Of a stretch of 64,000 nucleotides of DNA, positions 19,201 through 29,752 are shown piece after piece. Numbering within the stretch: position 1 is the first letter of the stretch; each line of letters starts with the position of its first letter. The stretch is from Liolophura sinensis (taxonomy: Eukaryota; Mollusca; Polyplacophora; Chitonida; Chitonidae). A program made the position numbers and the translations under genes. The DNA lies in assembly GCF_032854445.1 (NCBI RefSeq), contig NC_088305.1, positions 11,455,717-11,519,716 of the forward strand, in the 5' to 3' direction. Under the pieces are notes generated by a model. That model worked only from the letters and a program-made list of their open reading frames with translations, was not told the origin of the DNA and ran no database searches.

Positions 19201-22200
19201 TCGACTCACACTCAGGCCACTCCTTATTTCTTTATTTGATTGGTGTTTCATGCCTTAGTATATATTTCACTTCTAAGTCGATGACCAGCATCATGGTGAT
19301 AGGAAACCGTGCTCGAAACCCATAATCATCCGCAGACCTTCTCACATATGGCGGGAGAGGACAACAGCATGAGCTGGATTTGAGCCATGGCACAGTGACC
19401 GCATTGGTGAGAGGCTCTCGGGCCACTGAGCAGGATATTTTTTTGGTATTGGCTTGTTAGTAAAACACAAAATAAAATCGGTGTTAGTCGAAGATAAAAA
19501 GTAAAAGCAAACTTACACTCCATGTTGAGTACCCACTTGCCGGTGAGAATGGCTCTGAGGTACTTCAGGGTGCGAGGACATTGACCTTCCTGATTACTAG
19601 AGGTCACCAAGTGGGTCACTAAAACAGAAAGAAGCAACTCATGACAAAAGAGGTTTAGTGTTTGTATAGGCAAAGTGCACATAATTGGGAAAAAGTCACT
19701 GTCATGAATTTTGTAATTTCTGACAATTAGTAGGGACAAAGCACATCAACAACAGAATATCTGTCTTGTGATTGCAAAACCTGACCTCCATTACATGCTG
19801 GACTTTTTGAGACACCACCCTTAATACACAAGAACACTATGACGTCATGAATTTGTAATTTATGGTCATTAAAACGCACAAGGGCTATTAACGATGCAAC
19901 ATCCTCCTCATGTTATTTTATTTATGCAAAACTTGAGCTCAACACATGCAGCACTCCATGATACCACCTTTAACATTTACATGTATCTTGGCAATCTTTT
20001 AACAGTTATCGGACACTGACACTGTGGGAATGACAACAGCTCCTGCTGTACTTGGGCAAGTTAAAAATCATTTTAAGATTTGAAACACTCAACACCCTAT
20101 CTGTCATCAGTCAAGATTAAAACCAAATGCAGTACCTTCTGGCACAAAGTCTTCCTCCACTCTGGCTTTCAAGATGGCAGCAGCCTTGTGTAAAATTATT
20201 TTCTGATCTCTTGAGAGGGCAGTTCCTAGCAGCACCACAGGCTCATGTGATCTCAACTCCTTCAACACCTAAGATAAGACAAAAAGGAATTAATTAAATG
20301 ATTAAGACAAGAAGGATGTAGTGATCAATAATTCATTTCAGAGTAAAACTCTTTAACGCTTCACTAATGGTATTCATAGATGCCATTTCAAACTCAATAA
20401 ATATAAAAACAAGACAAGATAGTTGTAAAAGTTTAAATCTCTTCTGAGACAACCATATTCCATGGATATGCCATTCTGAAACTAAATTAATGAAAAATTA
20501 AAAATATTGAAATAAAATTCATTAATTAATAATGAAAAAATTAAGATAAGTAAAAGTTAAATCATTTCTGAGAATAAACATGGAACCTTTATTGGTAGTT
20601 TCCATGGGGTAAGTTGCAAAATATTGGAAGTTTAACATCATTTTGAAACCAAATTAATGAAAAGATAACATGTGAGAAAGTTAAATCACTTTTGAAAAAA
20701 AAAAAAAAATCATGAAATCAGACATGACACCCCACCCAGTCACATGACACTGACCCAGGGTCAGTTAGTCCTGTTTCCTTGCTCTATAAACCTCTCAGTG
20801 CTGGGAGACAAGAGAGTTCCCTTTCTGAGGTCTTTGGTATGGCCGACTCAGTTTTGATCTCCGGTCTCATGACTCTGTGGCGATAAATGTATGGGTAACA
20901 AAGCACCTGAATGAAACCATGAAAGTAAACTGATGCTTACCGCTTCAGGGGTGGAGGTTGGTGTGTGGGTGGGGGAAGAACAGACTTGAGTCTGAAGGGC
21001 TGCTTTCATCTCTTCAGAAATGGCAATGTCTTGTACGGTCTGCCCATAGACATTTCTGTGCAGACACAAAACAGAAGTACAATATCCACGTATTCCGGTG
21101 GTTTGATGATTTACACTTGCGTACAGATCTTCCTTTGAGAAGATATAGTGATTAAGTGCTTTGCACTCATGTAAAACCAAGTTGAAACATTCCACCATTA
21201 TATCATAAATGTCATCCAACAGAGCGAGTTCAAATCCAATTGGTCAGAATTTTTTTTCTCCATCAAATCAGCTGAAATTAATCTTACAATCTTATCTGGA
21301 TCACCTTTATTCTACGAGTACCCAATTCCATGAATCAATTCCATGCCTCCTCTATTCCACATAACCATGTTCCAGGACGCTGATATATATATTCCGCTAG
21401 TCTCAATTCCAAGACTTCCCTATTCCGTGACTCCTCTATTCTACATAAGCCTGTTCCAGGACTCTGATATATATATATATATATATATATTCCCATTCCA
21501 AGATTTCCCTATTTTGTGACTTCACCCCACCCTATTTACTACACCTGGCATCTTGACTGCTCCTATAATGTCACTTGACTTCATTCCCCTTGAGCTTACC
21601 TGGCAGTCTGGGAGGCTCCACGGGACACCAGTAACCTGACACAGTCCAGCCTGTTGTTAGACACTGCGTCGTGCAGTGGTGAGTCATTCTCCATGCCAGG
21701 GGTGTTTATCAAGGCCCCGTTATTCAGCAACAGCTCTGCGATGTCCGTGTAGCCATGGTTACAGGCCTCATGCTAAAAATTTGAAATGTAACAGAGATAA
21801 TGAATATTAATGATGACAGATAAGACAGGTAGAAAATGGAAAAAAGTAAACTTCTAAATATTAGTACCACTTGTTCAACACAAAACTTTAATCAGTGTTC
21901 TTGGTTCGTGAATTTGGGCAATTTAAATTTTATTCCCTTTTGATTTATTTGTAGGAATGGAGTTTCACACTGTATTTGGACAAAAACCTTTTCATTACTG
22001 GTAATTTTTTCATGGTGAGGTAACTGGATGGACGGACTGGATTCGAAGTCTGCAAACTCAGGGTATATTTTGGAAGAGGGTGGAACCACACCTAAGTAGA
22101 CAAGACTTTTTTACAGAGAGGCTTTGTAACTCTATACATCAAGCCTGCGCCATGTTAGAGCAGCCCGAAACACAATATCACATCACCTGTACCTCACGCA

Positions 22201-25200
22201 CAAGTGGTTAAAATGCAAAACAAAGTTCAGGTGATGTAAGTGGAAGCAGCTATGTCCTCAGGTTATAGAAATAACTTGCACCTGACTGGTTAAAATTGAT
22301 AGCATGGCTGGCTGCGCTTTCGTCTGTCTCAGGGTGTGTAATGTTGCATACTTTGAACTGATATATCTTGGTTGAGTAAAATCACAACAAGAAAAGGTTT
22401 TGATGTTTAAACTTCCTGGGGGTACTTTATCAATAGATATATATACATATTTGGTCTAGATGTGTCTTCTCTTTTAAGATCAACTCTCTGTCCTGTTGCA
22501 CATATCCATGCAATACTGACCAGTGGTGTCCAGCCAGCGTTGTCTCTGGCGTTAGGGTTTGCCCCCTCCCCCAGAAGTGATCCCACTCGCTCCACATCAC
22601 CCTGCACAAACCATAAACATGAAACAAATTTGTCAATGTACACTTATTTATTTACTTATTTCCCTGTTGCTTAACACCTTATTCAAAGACATTTCACTTA
22701 TCCAATGTCAGTCATTTTTACCGCCGAAGTAAACTGTATATAAAGGCGTACACAAAAGACATTTGGAAAGTTTTTGACAAACTTTCTATGTGGTGAACAA
22801 ATATGTGTATCATATTAGTGAAATACGGTGGTATTCTATTCTTAACCAAACGCTGTATTTGTAAAACCTTCTGAGGTTTGAAAGTAATTACATTTCGTTT
22901 AATAGTTTAATCGCTTTCATAATTACTACAACATTCATCTCACCTTTATGACAGCAACATGAAGTGGAGTCTCCCCTTTTGCATTTTTCTTTAACATAGG
23001 GTCTGTGTGCCTCTTTCTGCTGCTGGATGGTGTCTGTGGTGACATGGTGCAAAAGCTATTTGACAGATGCACTTGGGTCTTACAAAGTTGACTCCCCTTC
23101 TGTCCAGAGTTGTTCCCCCTGATTTGTCTAGGGGTTTGTGATTTTGATCTGACAGGAGTTTTCAGGACTTTCCCATCCCTTCTTTTCGCCCTTGGAGTTA
23201 CAGGATTATGATTTTCAGACACATCATCAAATAGCTGAGTCATTGTTGTTTGAAACAGTCCACTTGAAGATCGCCATTTTTGTCCTGTTCGAGGTCTATA
23301 TGAACTATTCGACCGTCCTCTATTCGCTGCCCTTATGGAACTGTTTTGTGGAGTTCTTTGATTGGGCAGGCTTGTTTCATTTTCGTTTAATTCTGACGTC
23401 TCCATTTCACAGTAGTTGACCGGCCGTCTGTTACGCTGACCTCCTCTGTTTTTAGAGGCACGGACTGGGGTACATGTAAAGTCATATACTGACTGTAGAC
23501 TGTTACCGTTAGTGACGTTCCCATGACAACCATTTCTCAACCTTGTTTCCATATATCCCTCATCTGGAACAGTCGATGAATAAAATTAAAGGTAAATTAA
23601 AATTAAAAAATTAAAATTAGCATCAACAAGTAGAGTGCTGAAAACTACATGTGGTAGTACTTTACTTAAATTTTAAATGCATTCAAATTCTTGAATTCCA
23701 TTAAAGGTGGGCATAACAGACCACACTGTCGATCTCAGTTTACTCTGAGAGCACATTTTATTTTTAATCTTTATTTTTACCTTCAGGAGAAATTCTTGTG
23801 AACATCCATGAAGCACCCTATATGGCCTACAAATTGGTCCATGACTTTAAATTGCTCATTTTTCCAGATTCTGGGAATTTTATTGATTTTAAAATGTGCT
23901 TTGAGAGGTGTTTGTAAGGTAGGATGATATCCTGCTGGGAAAATGTAAAATTTTAGTAATATCTCATGACATTTATTGGCCTTCAAAAATGCTCTTGTGT
24001 GGATGAATTTTCAGGTCATTTATCATTAGTAATAAGAGCTGTATGCACTGTGTTTACAGTGGGAATTAGATCTTGGGACATCAGAGTACCCAAAGTCAAA
24101 TTTCTTCATAAAGCCTTGAACTCACACATTTGAAGACATTTTACAGCTCTTTATGTAAAAAAAAAAAAATAAAATAAAATAAAAGAAAGACGTTTCAGTT
24201 GGCCATTTGATAAATGTTCCTTTAATTTCAGGTTTCTTTCATTTTAAAATGTTTGAACAGTTCCCTCAGTTCTCAACATGTGTGCTTACCTTTTAGGGGT
24301 CCCGTTGCAGTGACCAATCCCCTCAGCTCCCGGCACAGCCTGACCATGTTAGACAGCTGACGGTTCACCTGGGCGTCCTTCACATGGGTGGGCAAGCCAC
24401 AGAGTGGACAGTCGTTTCCCAGGTGATTCTCGCTGCACTCACTGATGACATATACAAAACCATTTGTCAGCAAAACTATGGTAAAATGTACAAAACATTG
24501 TAACGTTAGAACTTGAAATATTACGTCTACATTTATACAGTCAACAACTGTAAAAGTTTGTAATTAACATGCTCAGTAATTATGTCTCATAACTTTACAA
24601 TAAATTTCTTGTCACGGATTACAATAAGTCTAGTATCAATGACATGTTCAATTCAAATGGTAATGTACTTCACAGGACTGCAAAAATGGTCCTCTGAGCA
24701 CTGCTCCCTGCTCCTACTACAAGTGGGCAGGGAATCTACAAAGTCTATGTCCAAGGCAGGGATTGAACCCACAACCCTTGTGTCTCATGGTTAGAAACTG
24801 TGGACAATACTACAGCTATATACCGCTCCTTTTTCGCATGACAACAACAGTATGTAACCATGGTTACTGTGTATACGACAGCCACAAGGCACTGTACTTA
24901 CCTGCATAACATATGCTCACATACACCTGCAGAATACAAGCCTTCACTCAATACAGAGCTGAAACCAAAGATCACAAATCATAAATACATGTGCTCACAT
25001 GCACCTGCAGAATACAAGCCTTCACTCAATACAGAGCTGAAACCAAAGATCACAAAACATAAATACATGTGCTCACATGCACCTGCAGAATACAAGCCTT
25101 CACTCAACAAAGAGATGCAACAAAAGATCACAAATCATAAATACATGTGCTCACATGCACCTGCAGAATACAAGCCTTTACGCAATACAGAGCTGAAACC

Positions 25201-28200
25201 AAAGATCACAAACCATAAATACATGTGCTCACATGCACCTGCAGAATACAAGCCTTCACTCAATAAAGAGATGCAACAAAAGATCACAAATCATAAATAC
25301 ATGTGCTCACATGCACCTGCAGAATACAAGCCTTCACTCAATACAGAGCTGAAACCAAAGATCACAAACCATAAATACATGTGCTCACATGCACCTGCAG
25401 AATACAAGCCTTCACTCAACAAAGAGATGCAACAAAAGATCACAAATCATAAATACATGTGCTCACATGCACCTGCAGAATACAAGCCTTCACTCAATAA
25501 AGAGATGCAACAAAAGATCACAAACCATAAATACATGTGCTCACATGCACCTGCAGAATACAAGCCTTCACTCAATAAAGAGATGCAACAAAAGATCACA
25601 AACCATAAATACATGTGCTCACATACACCTGTAGATACAAACCTTCACTCAATACAGAGCTGCACCAAAAGATCACAAAACATAAATATATGTGCTCACA
25701 TTAATCCTGGATGACTGTGTCTGCTTTCGTATCTTTGAACAGCACTCACATATGGTTGGCTTCGATTCACCCCTAATGGATGCATTGTAAAATTTCAGAG
25801 AACAGTTGATTACTAACCTCCCCGGCCTGTCCATTTATTCCCTTACATTGCTTAGGGTCCTAGACAGTCAGACTGAAGATCCCGAGCTGTCAACCATCCC
25901 AAAATGGTAAATCTCCATCCATACATCATAAAGTTCGACTTTTCTGCTTTAACTTCACAAAAATGCATGCTGCCCATCATATGCCCACACAATCATAACG
26001 GACAAAAGACAGCTGCCATTTTGGCAACTTGGAATCAGCAGACAGGTTGAACTTAATGAAATATAGACTGACATTTATCTTTCAGGTGATAAACAGTTCA
26101 GGATTTTATCTCAACTGGGTGATATTTGTGATGATGGTACACACACCAGTTCAGTACACACACTAGTTCAGTGCACACACTAGTTCAGTGCACACACTAG
26201 TTCAGTATACACATTAGTTCAGTGCACACACTAGTTCAGTACACACACTAGTTCAGTATACACACTAGTTTAGTGCACACACTAGTTCAGTGCACACACT
26301 AGTTCAGTGCACACTAGTTCAGTATTAATCAGAATTTTCTGACTAGAAATTGCAGCAGATATTATTAGTGACATGATCACTCTGGGATAGGACACGCAAA
26401 TATACAATATTTATGAAAATTACTGACACCATATATTTGTATATCCTTTCACTAAGTAACCATGTCACAAAGACACATCAATTCAGTGCAGAAGACTGAT
26501 GTATAGGTGAATCACTTCTGCAATGTGATCATTGTATTCACAGCCCAGCAAAGGGAGATAACTTACTCAGTTTACACATTTATTTATTTATTTATTTGAT
26601 TGGTGTTTTACGCTGCACTCAAGAATATTTCACTTATATGACGGCGGCCAGCATTATGGTGGGTGGAAACCGGGCACAGCCCGGGGGAAACCCATAACCA
26701 TCCGCAGGTTGCTGGAAGACCTTCCCACTTACGGCTTACACATTTAACGTTGTTTGCAGGATCCCCGCATGACCACTGTAGTTCAATGAAAAGCGGAGTA
26801 TTTTGTCTAATGCAGAATAATGTGATAAGCCTGATGGCATCCTGCCGTTCTTGCTTCATCCACATCCACTAATTTCATCCACTAATAGTCGTTCTCTCCT
26901 CGTCCACAGTTAGTTATCTGCCTGCCAAGTTCAATCTGAACAATATTTTGATAAAGTCATCCCCACCTCTTCTCTGCTCATGCTTTTCACTTGTACCTGC
27001 CACTGTGTGGGCAGGGACTCCATGTATGTCATATGTCCCATACATAATACAACTTTTTTTTAAATGAAGCGAAATACTACTTTTGTAAACTGCATAGTGT
27101 GCATATCCTACACATAAATTGCAAACTGCGGACATCCAGGCATTTGCTCTTATACTCGCGCCAAGACGCTTACCTGCTCACACACACAATGGCGAAATCA
27201 ATGTCTACATAACATACATGTAGGTGTTAATAGAAAACTCTCCTTCACGGCCTCATATGTCCAAACCCGGGTTTTGCTCATGGCAGTGAACAGCCATCGC
27301 ATAAATGTGTTGGGCGAATGGAGCGTGTTCTGAGTTAACACATCCATATCGAATTTTGTTTTAAGTGAGATATGAAGAAAGTCATCATTTTATATGGTGT
27401 TGTACTCAGTACATAAGAGTGCTTAATGTCAGATGATGTACATTGTTTGACTTAAAAGGATTATACTGATAAAAACTAAATCCACATTAGGACTCCAGTC
27501 TCCAGATGTCTTGGTGGGTGGAGAGGGATAGGGGGTTGTCGTACCAGTTCTTAATCCGACTAGCTTTAATCTCATAAAGCCATTTTGTCACAATAGTGGA
27601 GAAGATACGCTCAAGCATATCAACTACCACCAGTATGAGCACAACTTAGCCTAGGCCCTAAATCTCTGTGTACATTTTGGTGGTGCCTCTCTTCTCAAAA
27701 ACAACTTTGTTTACACGAAAAATTTAAAATCAAAAACGGATTTCACATCACCAATTGCTAACTTGATCACGCCTGCCTCCGTTGTGGCGCATGTAATGGT
27801 GCGTATCCCGAAATGGGAATGTCGCTTATTGTGACGTGTGCTGGTTAATGCTTAGTGTGATCTAAATAAACTACTGTATGGATATGGCCACAAAAGATGA
27901 GTCATACGCGAAGGTAGTGTAGATTTTTTTAAATTGAGAACACGCTCCATTCGCCCAACACTTACGTACGCAAAGGATTCTAACCCCAATGTCCGCCCCC
28001 AGGCTCCCTAGAACCTGAATTCATAATAGGCCCTATATGCTGAGGACATTGACCTGTTGTCTTACATACTAAAAGTCGGTCGTTCTTCTCTGAATATCGT
28101 CCAATGCTTTTCATTTCCCTATACCTTCCCATGTTATCTTTCACTTCGTCGTCTGCTTGCCACCGCGTCGTACGAGTGAAGTGCCCGGATGTCCGCGGTC

Positions 28201-28395
28201 TGGAATAGTATATTCACTTGTCAATTTTTGTCACTGTAGGGAGTTTGACTTCTCCAGCTAATTTTGCCTGCGTTTTTATCTTTTCTACACCTTGCCAACT
28301 CGGCAATCGCCCACTCACCACTTTGAGCATTTTAGATCTTCAGTCAGCTGACCAAGAGCTTCAAGCGTTTGAGGAAAAGACGTAACATTGTCCAT
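15911..28395 (-). CDS. BARD1: BARD1 orthologue (BRCA1-associated RING domain protein 1), 11 exons
   Basis: Exons in transcript order: 28319-28395, 24902-24958, 24290-24441, 22944-23563, 22521-22601, 21600-21772, 20941-21055, 20136-20268, 19517-19618, 16742-16863, 15911-16237. They sum to 1959 bp, or 652 residues, and every junction is phase-compatible. The RING is C23-x2-C-x12-C-x-H-x2-C-x2-C-x8-C-x2-C59, matching human spacing. A Ser/Arg/Asn-rich linker follows to about residue 285, then ankyrin repeats (about 285-420) and tandem BRCTs (about 430-652). In known biology BARD1 pairs with BRCA1 as a nuclear E3 ligase on H2A and binds H4K20me0 nucleosomes through its ankyrins. Contact residues E293, D322, E331 and N334 are conserved at human spacing (E429, D458, E467, N470). 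Human BARD1 is 777 residues; the shorter linker explains the difference. Exon count matches human BARD1. Confidence 0.93.
16742..16863 (-). CDS. BARD1: BARD1 exon 10: inter-BRCT linker
   Basis: Acceptor CTATTCAG, donor GTACTC. It encodes (W)VKMCIEYSSRVSEEPFEV and a polar linker. It ends in phase 0. Confidence 0.88.
17890..18060 (-). mobile_element. MITE family 1, copy a (diverged)
   Basis: Reversed copy of the element at 44018-44218, sharing GCATGTTTGCAAGGTGTTTA and CCAAAATCAAGTT. The inner terminal repeat is drifted. Confidence 0.6.
18155..18520. repeat. Minisatellite, about 35-bp unit, 10 copies, self-complementary
   Basis: Units read ACGGCAGTAGACAGCTGTCT then GCAGCTGCTATGGGG. ACAGCTGT and GCAGCTGC are palindromes, so single strands can fold. 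It lies in BARD1 intron 9. Confidence 0.9.
18868..19040. repeat. Dispersed repeat, copy 1
   Basis: CAGTGGAATTTATGCATCCA and ATTATTATGAAAATG recur at 31858, with matching CTTTATAA and TTCTCTACAC segments further on. Unclassified interspersed repeat. Confidence 0.6.
19223..19430 (-). mobile_element. SINE-A, diverged
   Basis: Reversed. It has GATTGGTGTTTCATGCC, AATCATCCGCAGACC, GCATGAGCTGGATTTGAGCC and CCGCATTGGTGAGAGGCTC. It sits just downstream of BARD1 exon 9 in intron 9. Confidence 0.8.
19517..19618 (-). CDS. BARD1: BARD1 exon 9: first BRCT, C-terminal half
   Basis: Acceptor TGTTTTAG, donor GTAAGT. It encodes VTHLVTSS...RTLKYLRAILTGKWVL, the conserved BRCT core. The final T joins GG of exon 10 to give the invariant BRCT Trp. 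Confidence 0.92.
20136..20268 (-). CDS. BARD1: BARD1 exon 8: first BRCT, N-terminal half
   Basis: Acceptor TATCTTAG, donor GTACTG. It encodes EPVVLLGTALSRDQKIILHK, the first strand and helix of BRCT1. Confidence 0.88.
20941..21055 (-). CDS. BARD1: BARD1 exon 7: end of ankyrins and linker
   Basis: Acceptor TGCACAG, donor GTAAGC. It encodes NVYGQTVQDIAISEEMKAAL then a Ser/Thr/Pro linker to the BRCTs. Confidence 0.85.
21467..21491. repeat. (TA)n microsatellite
   Basis: About 12 uninterrupted TA dinucleotides in BARD1 intron 6. Confidence 0.9.
21600..21772 (-). CDS. BARD1: BARD1 exon 6: ankyrin
   Basis: Acceptor TTTTTAG, donor GTAAGC. It begins HEACNHGYTDIAELLL and includes NDSPLHDAV, both highly BARD1-like. 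It ends in phase 2. Confidence 0.92.
22521..22601 (-). CDS. BARD1: BARD1 exon 5: ankyrin
   Basis: Acceptor TTTGTGCAG, donor GTCAGT (less common). 81 bp in phase 0-0. It encodes GDVERVGSLLGEGANPNARD then NAGWTPL. Confidence 0.9.
22644..22712 (-). mobile_element. Degraded SINE-A fragment
   Basis: TTATTTATTTACTTATTT with CATTTCACTTATCCAATG. Strongly diverged copy in BARD1 intron 4. Confidence 0.45.
22944..23563 (-). CDS. BARD1: BARD1 exon 4: disordered linker and first ankyrin segment
   Basis: Acceptor GTTCCAG, donor GTGAGA. About 190 residues rich in Asn, Arg, Ser and Thr with low hydrophobicity, including KTPVRSKSQTPRQ. It then enters the first ankyrin repeat, AKGETPLHVAVIK. As in human BARD1, this is the largest exon. 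Confidence 0.9.
24290..24441 (-). CDS. BARD1: BARD1 exon 3: end of RING
   Basis: Acceptor GTCATCAG, donor GTAAGC. It encodes EC-x8-CPLC, then a VNRQLSNMVRLCRELR helix typical of the BARD1 RING C-terminal flank, which packs against BRCA1 (family knowledge). Confidence 0.9.
24690..24820 (-). mobile_element. tRNA-like SINE remnant
   Basis: GGGATTGAACCCACAACCC is a reversed box B and TCTCATGGTTAGAAAC lies beyond it. It sits between BARD1 exons 3 and 2. Confidence 0.4.
24902..24958 (-). CDS. BARD1: BARD1 exon 2: RING core (57 bp)
   Basis: Acceptor TTTGGTTTCAG, donor GTAAGT. It encodes the 12-residue RING loop and CEHMLC, aligning with human CEHIFC, and ends in AG so that Ser is completed by exon 3. 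The size is the 57 bp expected for human exon 2. This exon is the first unit of a 78-bp minisatellite. Confidence 0.85.
24902..25700 (-). repeat. BARD1 exon 2-derived minisatellite, 78-bp unit, 10 copies
   Basis: The first unit is the functional exon 2 plus its acceptor. The next nine repeat the acceptor region and about 45 bases of exon 2, up to the codons for CEHM, without the donor. Two subtypes alternate. One keeps TTTCAG/CTCTGTATTGAG (units 2, 4, 6). The other has TTTGTTGCATCTC and no AG at the border (units 3, 5, 7-9). Unit 10 is degenerate but keeps a CAG. The long plus-strand open frame here is an antisense artefact of a unit length divisible by three. Confidence 0.9.
25706..26000. 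mobile_element. Truncated relative of the 55117 foldback element
   Basis: It begins CCTGGATGACTGTGTCTGC, then TTGTAAAATTTCAGAGAACA, TTGATTACTAACC, GCTTAGGGTCCTAG and AAATCTCCATCCATA, all in the same order as the left arm at 55117-55330. The right arm is not recognisable. Confidence 0.6.
26139..26325. repeat. Minisatellite, 17-bp unit, 11 copies
   Basis: The unit CACACACTAGTTCAGTG varies mainly in its last two bases (TG, AC, AT). BARD1 intron 1. Confidence 0.9.
26578..26737 (-). mobile_element. SINE-A fragment
   Basis: Reversed 3' two thirds: TTTGATTGGTGTTTTACGC through ACCATCCGCAGGTTGCTGG to CTTCCCACTTACGGC. It lies in BARD1 intron 1. Confidence 0.85.
27307..27961. mobile_element. MITE-like element with perfect 25-bp terminal inverted repeats
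   Basis: GTGTTGGGCGAATGGAGCGT and five more bases at 27307-27331 recur exactly inverted at 27937-27961. The interior of about 605 bp has no coding signature. No obvious target duplication is visible. It lies in BARD1 intron 1, about 360 bases from exon 1. Confidence 0.8.
28319..28395 (-). CDS. BARD1: BARD1 exon 1: start codon, RING N-terminus
   Basis: Starts at ATG 28395, encodes a 22-residue helix and LKCSK, and ends with TG before GTGAGT, so exon 2 completes Cys26. The N-terminal extension is much shorter than in human BARD1. I chose this ATG as the only Met upstream of the RING cysteines in this exon. Confidence 0.85.
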
Positions 28396-28738
28396 TTTTC
28401 GCCTGCAGACTTCGCTCCCACTCGACTCCCCCGCCAAATTATAGACCCGGAAGTAAACGCTCCCATAATTCCATATCCACTATGGTGACCAGCGGAAGTG
28501 AATGAAATATCAGACGGCATCGTTGATAAAATTCTCCTTCATTTAGCAGTCGCGAAGTCTGTTTGACGTTTTGTAGTTTGTGTAATTGTTGTTTAGAATA
28601 GCCCGTCTTTCTTCTGTGTAATTTGTATGCCTGGATCTGACGGTGGAGAGACGGGAAAGGATGGGCAGCTGACGAAGTGCTGGAAATCCGTGTACGGGAC
28701 GAGGGGATTTTGACACTCATATTGACACATCACCTCAC

Positions 28739-28769
28739 ATGTCCGAAAACCCAAATAAGCAGACGACGG
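28739..28769 (+). CDS. Candidate first coding exon of a divergent gene
   Basis: An ATG opens MSENPNKQTT and one further base, directly before a strong donor GGTAAGTTTT. If real, the next exon would be distant; none was found to the right. It could also be chance. Confidence 0.2.
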
Positions 28770-29626
28770 GTAAGTTTTATCTCATTCTCCCGTTTCTTTT
28801 CAATAACTGGTCACTTGTGGTACAATTTTGGTAATGCGATGTGCGAAAAAGAGTTAATGTTTGTTATGAAATATTGAAAATTTATATTCAGATGACAGAT
28901 GAACGTACAGTGTCAAAAAATGTCTGGGTTGAGAAATTGTAAACAAAGATCACCCGATTCTGAAATGTCAGTGTTTTGTGTCCGATGTCTTGTTTTGTTT
29001 TCTCCAAGATTCAAACAGATAATTATCAAGTATGAGTTGAATTTTGATGCTGAAACAGTGTATTTTTTTGGCCTGGTCGATCTTTTAAAAACATAAGGTG
29101 CATTATTTCTCATATATCAGTGGCATGGTGTTATAATTTATATTGTATTATTGCAGCTATTGTGTAGGCCTATCTGAGGCTGAAATCTCTTTTATATTCT
29201 CTATGTTCATCTCACTGAACTGTTTTCTCATGGAATATTGAGGTTATATGAGTTATGCTTTGATACATTACATATGCATAAAAATGAAAGGAAATCTCCA
29301 AAATCTGGGCTGTACCTACTGTCTTAATTATAAACCTAATGAAAATTTACCAGTTCCCGTTGAAAATATAAGTTTTGATGAGAACACATTTTTTCACTCA
29401 TAGCTACAAGAAATAAAAAACAGAATTAAAAAAAAAAATAATAAAAAAAACATGTCTAACTAATGTTCAAATATAAGATAACACAGGGGAGAAAGTATAG
29501 GATTAAGGTGGTTCATATATTTGGTACATGTACTTAGGAAACAGCAGGTTCTATAGCAAGGGGTGGATTTGAACACATAACATCAGTTACCAGTTGTGGC
29601 ATACTCATGTAATATTGATTTTTGGA

Positions 29627-29752
29627 TTTATTTATTTATTTGATTGGTGTTTTATGCTGTACTCAAGAAAATTTCACCTATGCCATGACGGCCAGCATTA
29701 TGGTGGAAGGAAACTGGGCAGAGCCCAGGGGAATCCCACAACCATCCGCAGG
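29627..29752 (-). mobile_element. SINE-A fragment
   Basis: Reversed 3' half, ending at ACAACCATCCGCAGG. Confidence 0.85.

Larger units (their letters stand above)
28130..28790. promoter_or_regulatory. Candidate divergent promoter region upstream of BARD1
   Basis: CpG dinucleotides are denser here than in flanking AT-rich DNA (for example CCACCGCGTCGTACGAG and GTCCGCGGTC). The interval spans BARD1 exon 1 and, on the other strand, a possible first exon at 28739-28769. No TATA box is obvious. Assigned by position and composition only. Confidence 0.4.

Noticed and set aside
24660..24720. Minus-strand EDHFCSP segment resembling a RING core
   Set aside because: No second cysteine pair or splice sites, and it borders a SINE-like segment.
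24860..25714. Long plus-strand open frame of 284 codons with a 26-residue repeat
   Set aside because: It is antisense to BARD1 exon 2 and its minisatellite. The frame stays open only because the 78-bp unit is divisible by three.
26608..26865. Short frames recurring at many SINE-A copies
   Set aside because: The same peptides appear wherever SINE-A occurs, so they are element shadows and not genes.
27160..27240. Candidate BARD1 exon 2 with CVS before a GTAAGC donor (minus strand)
   Set aside because: Its length does not fit the phase needed between exons 1 and 3 and it lacks the C-x-H and C-x2-C ligands. The exon at 24902-24958 fits both.
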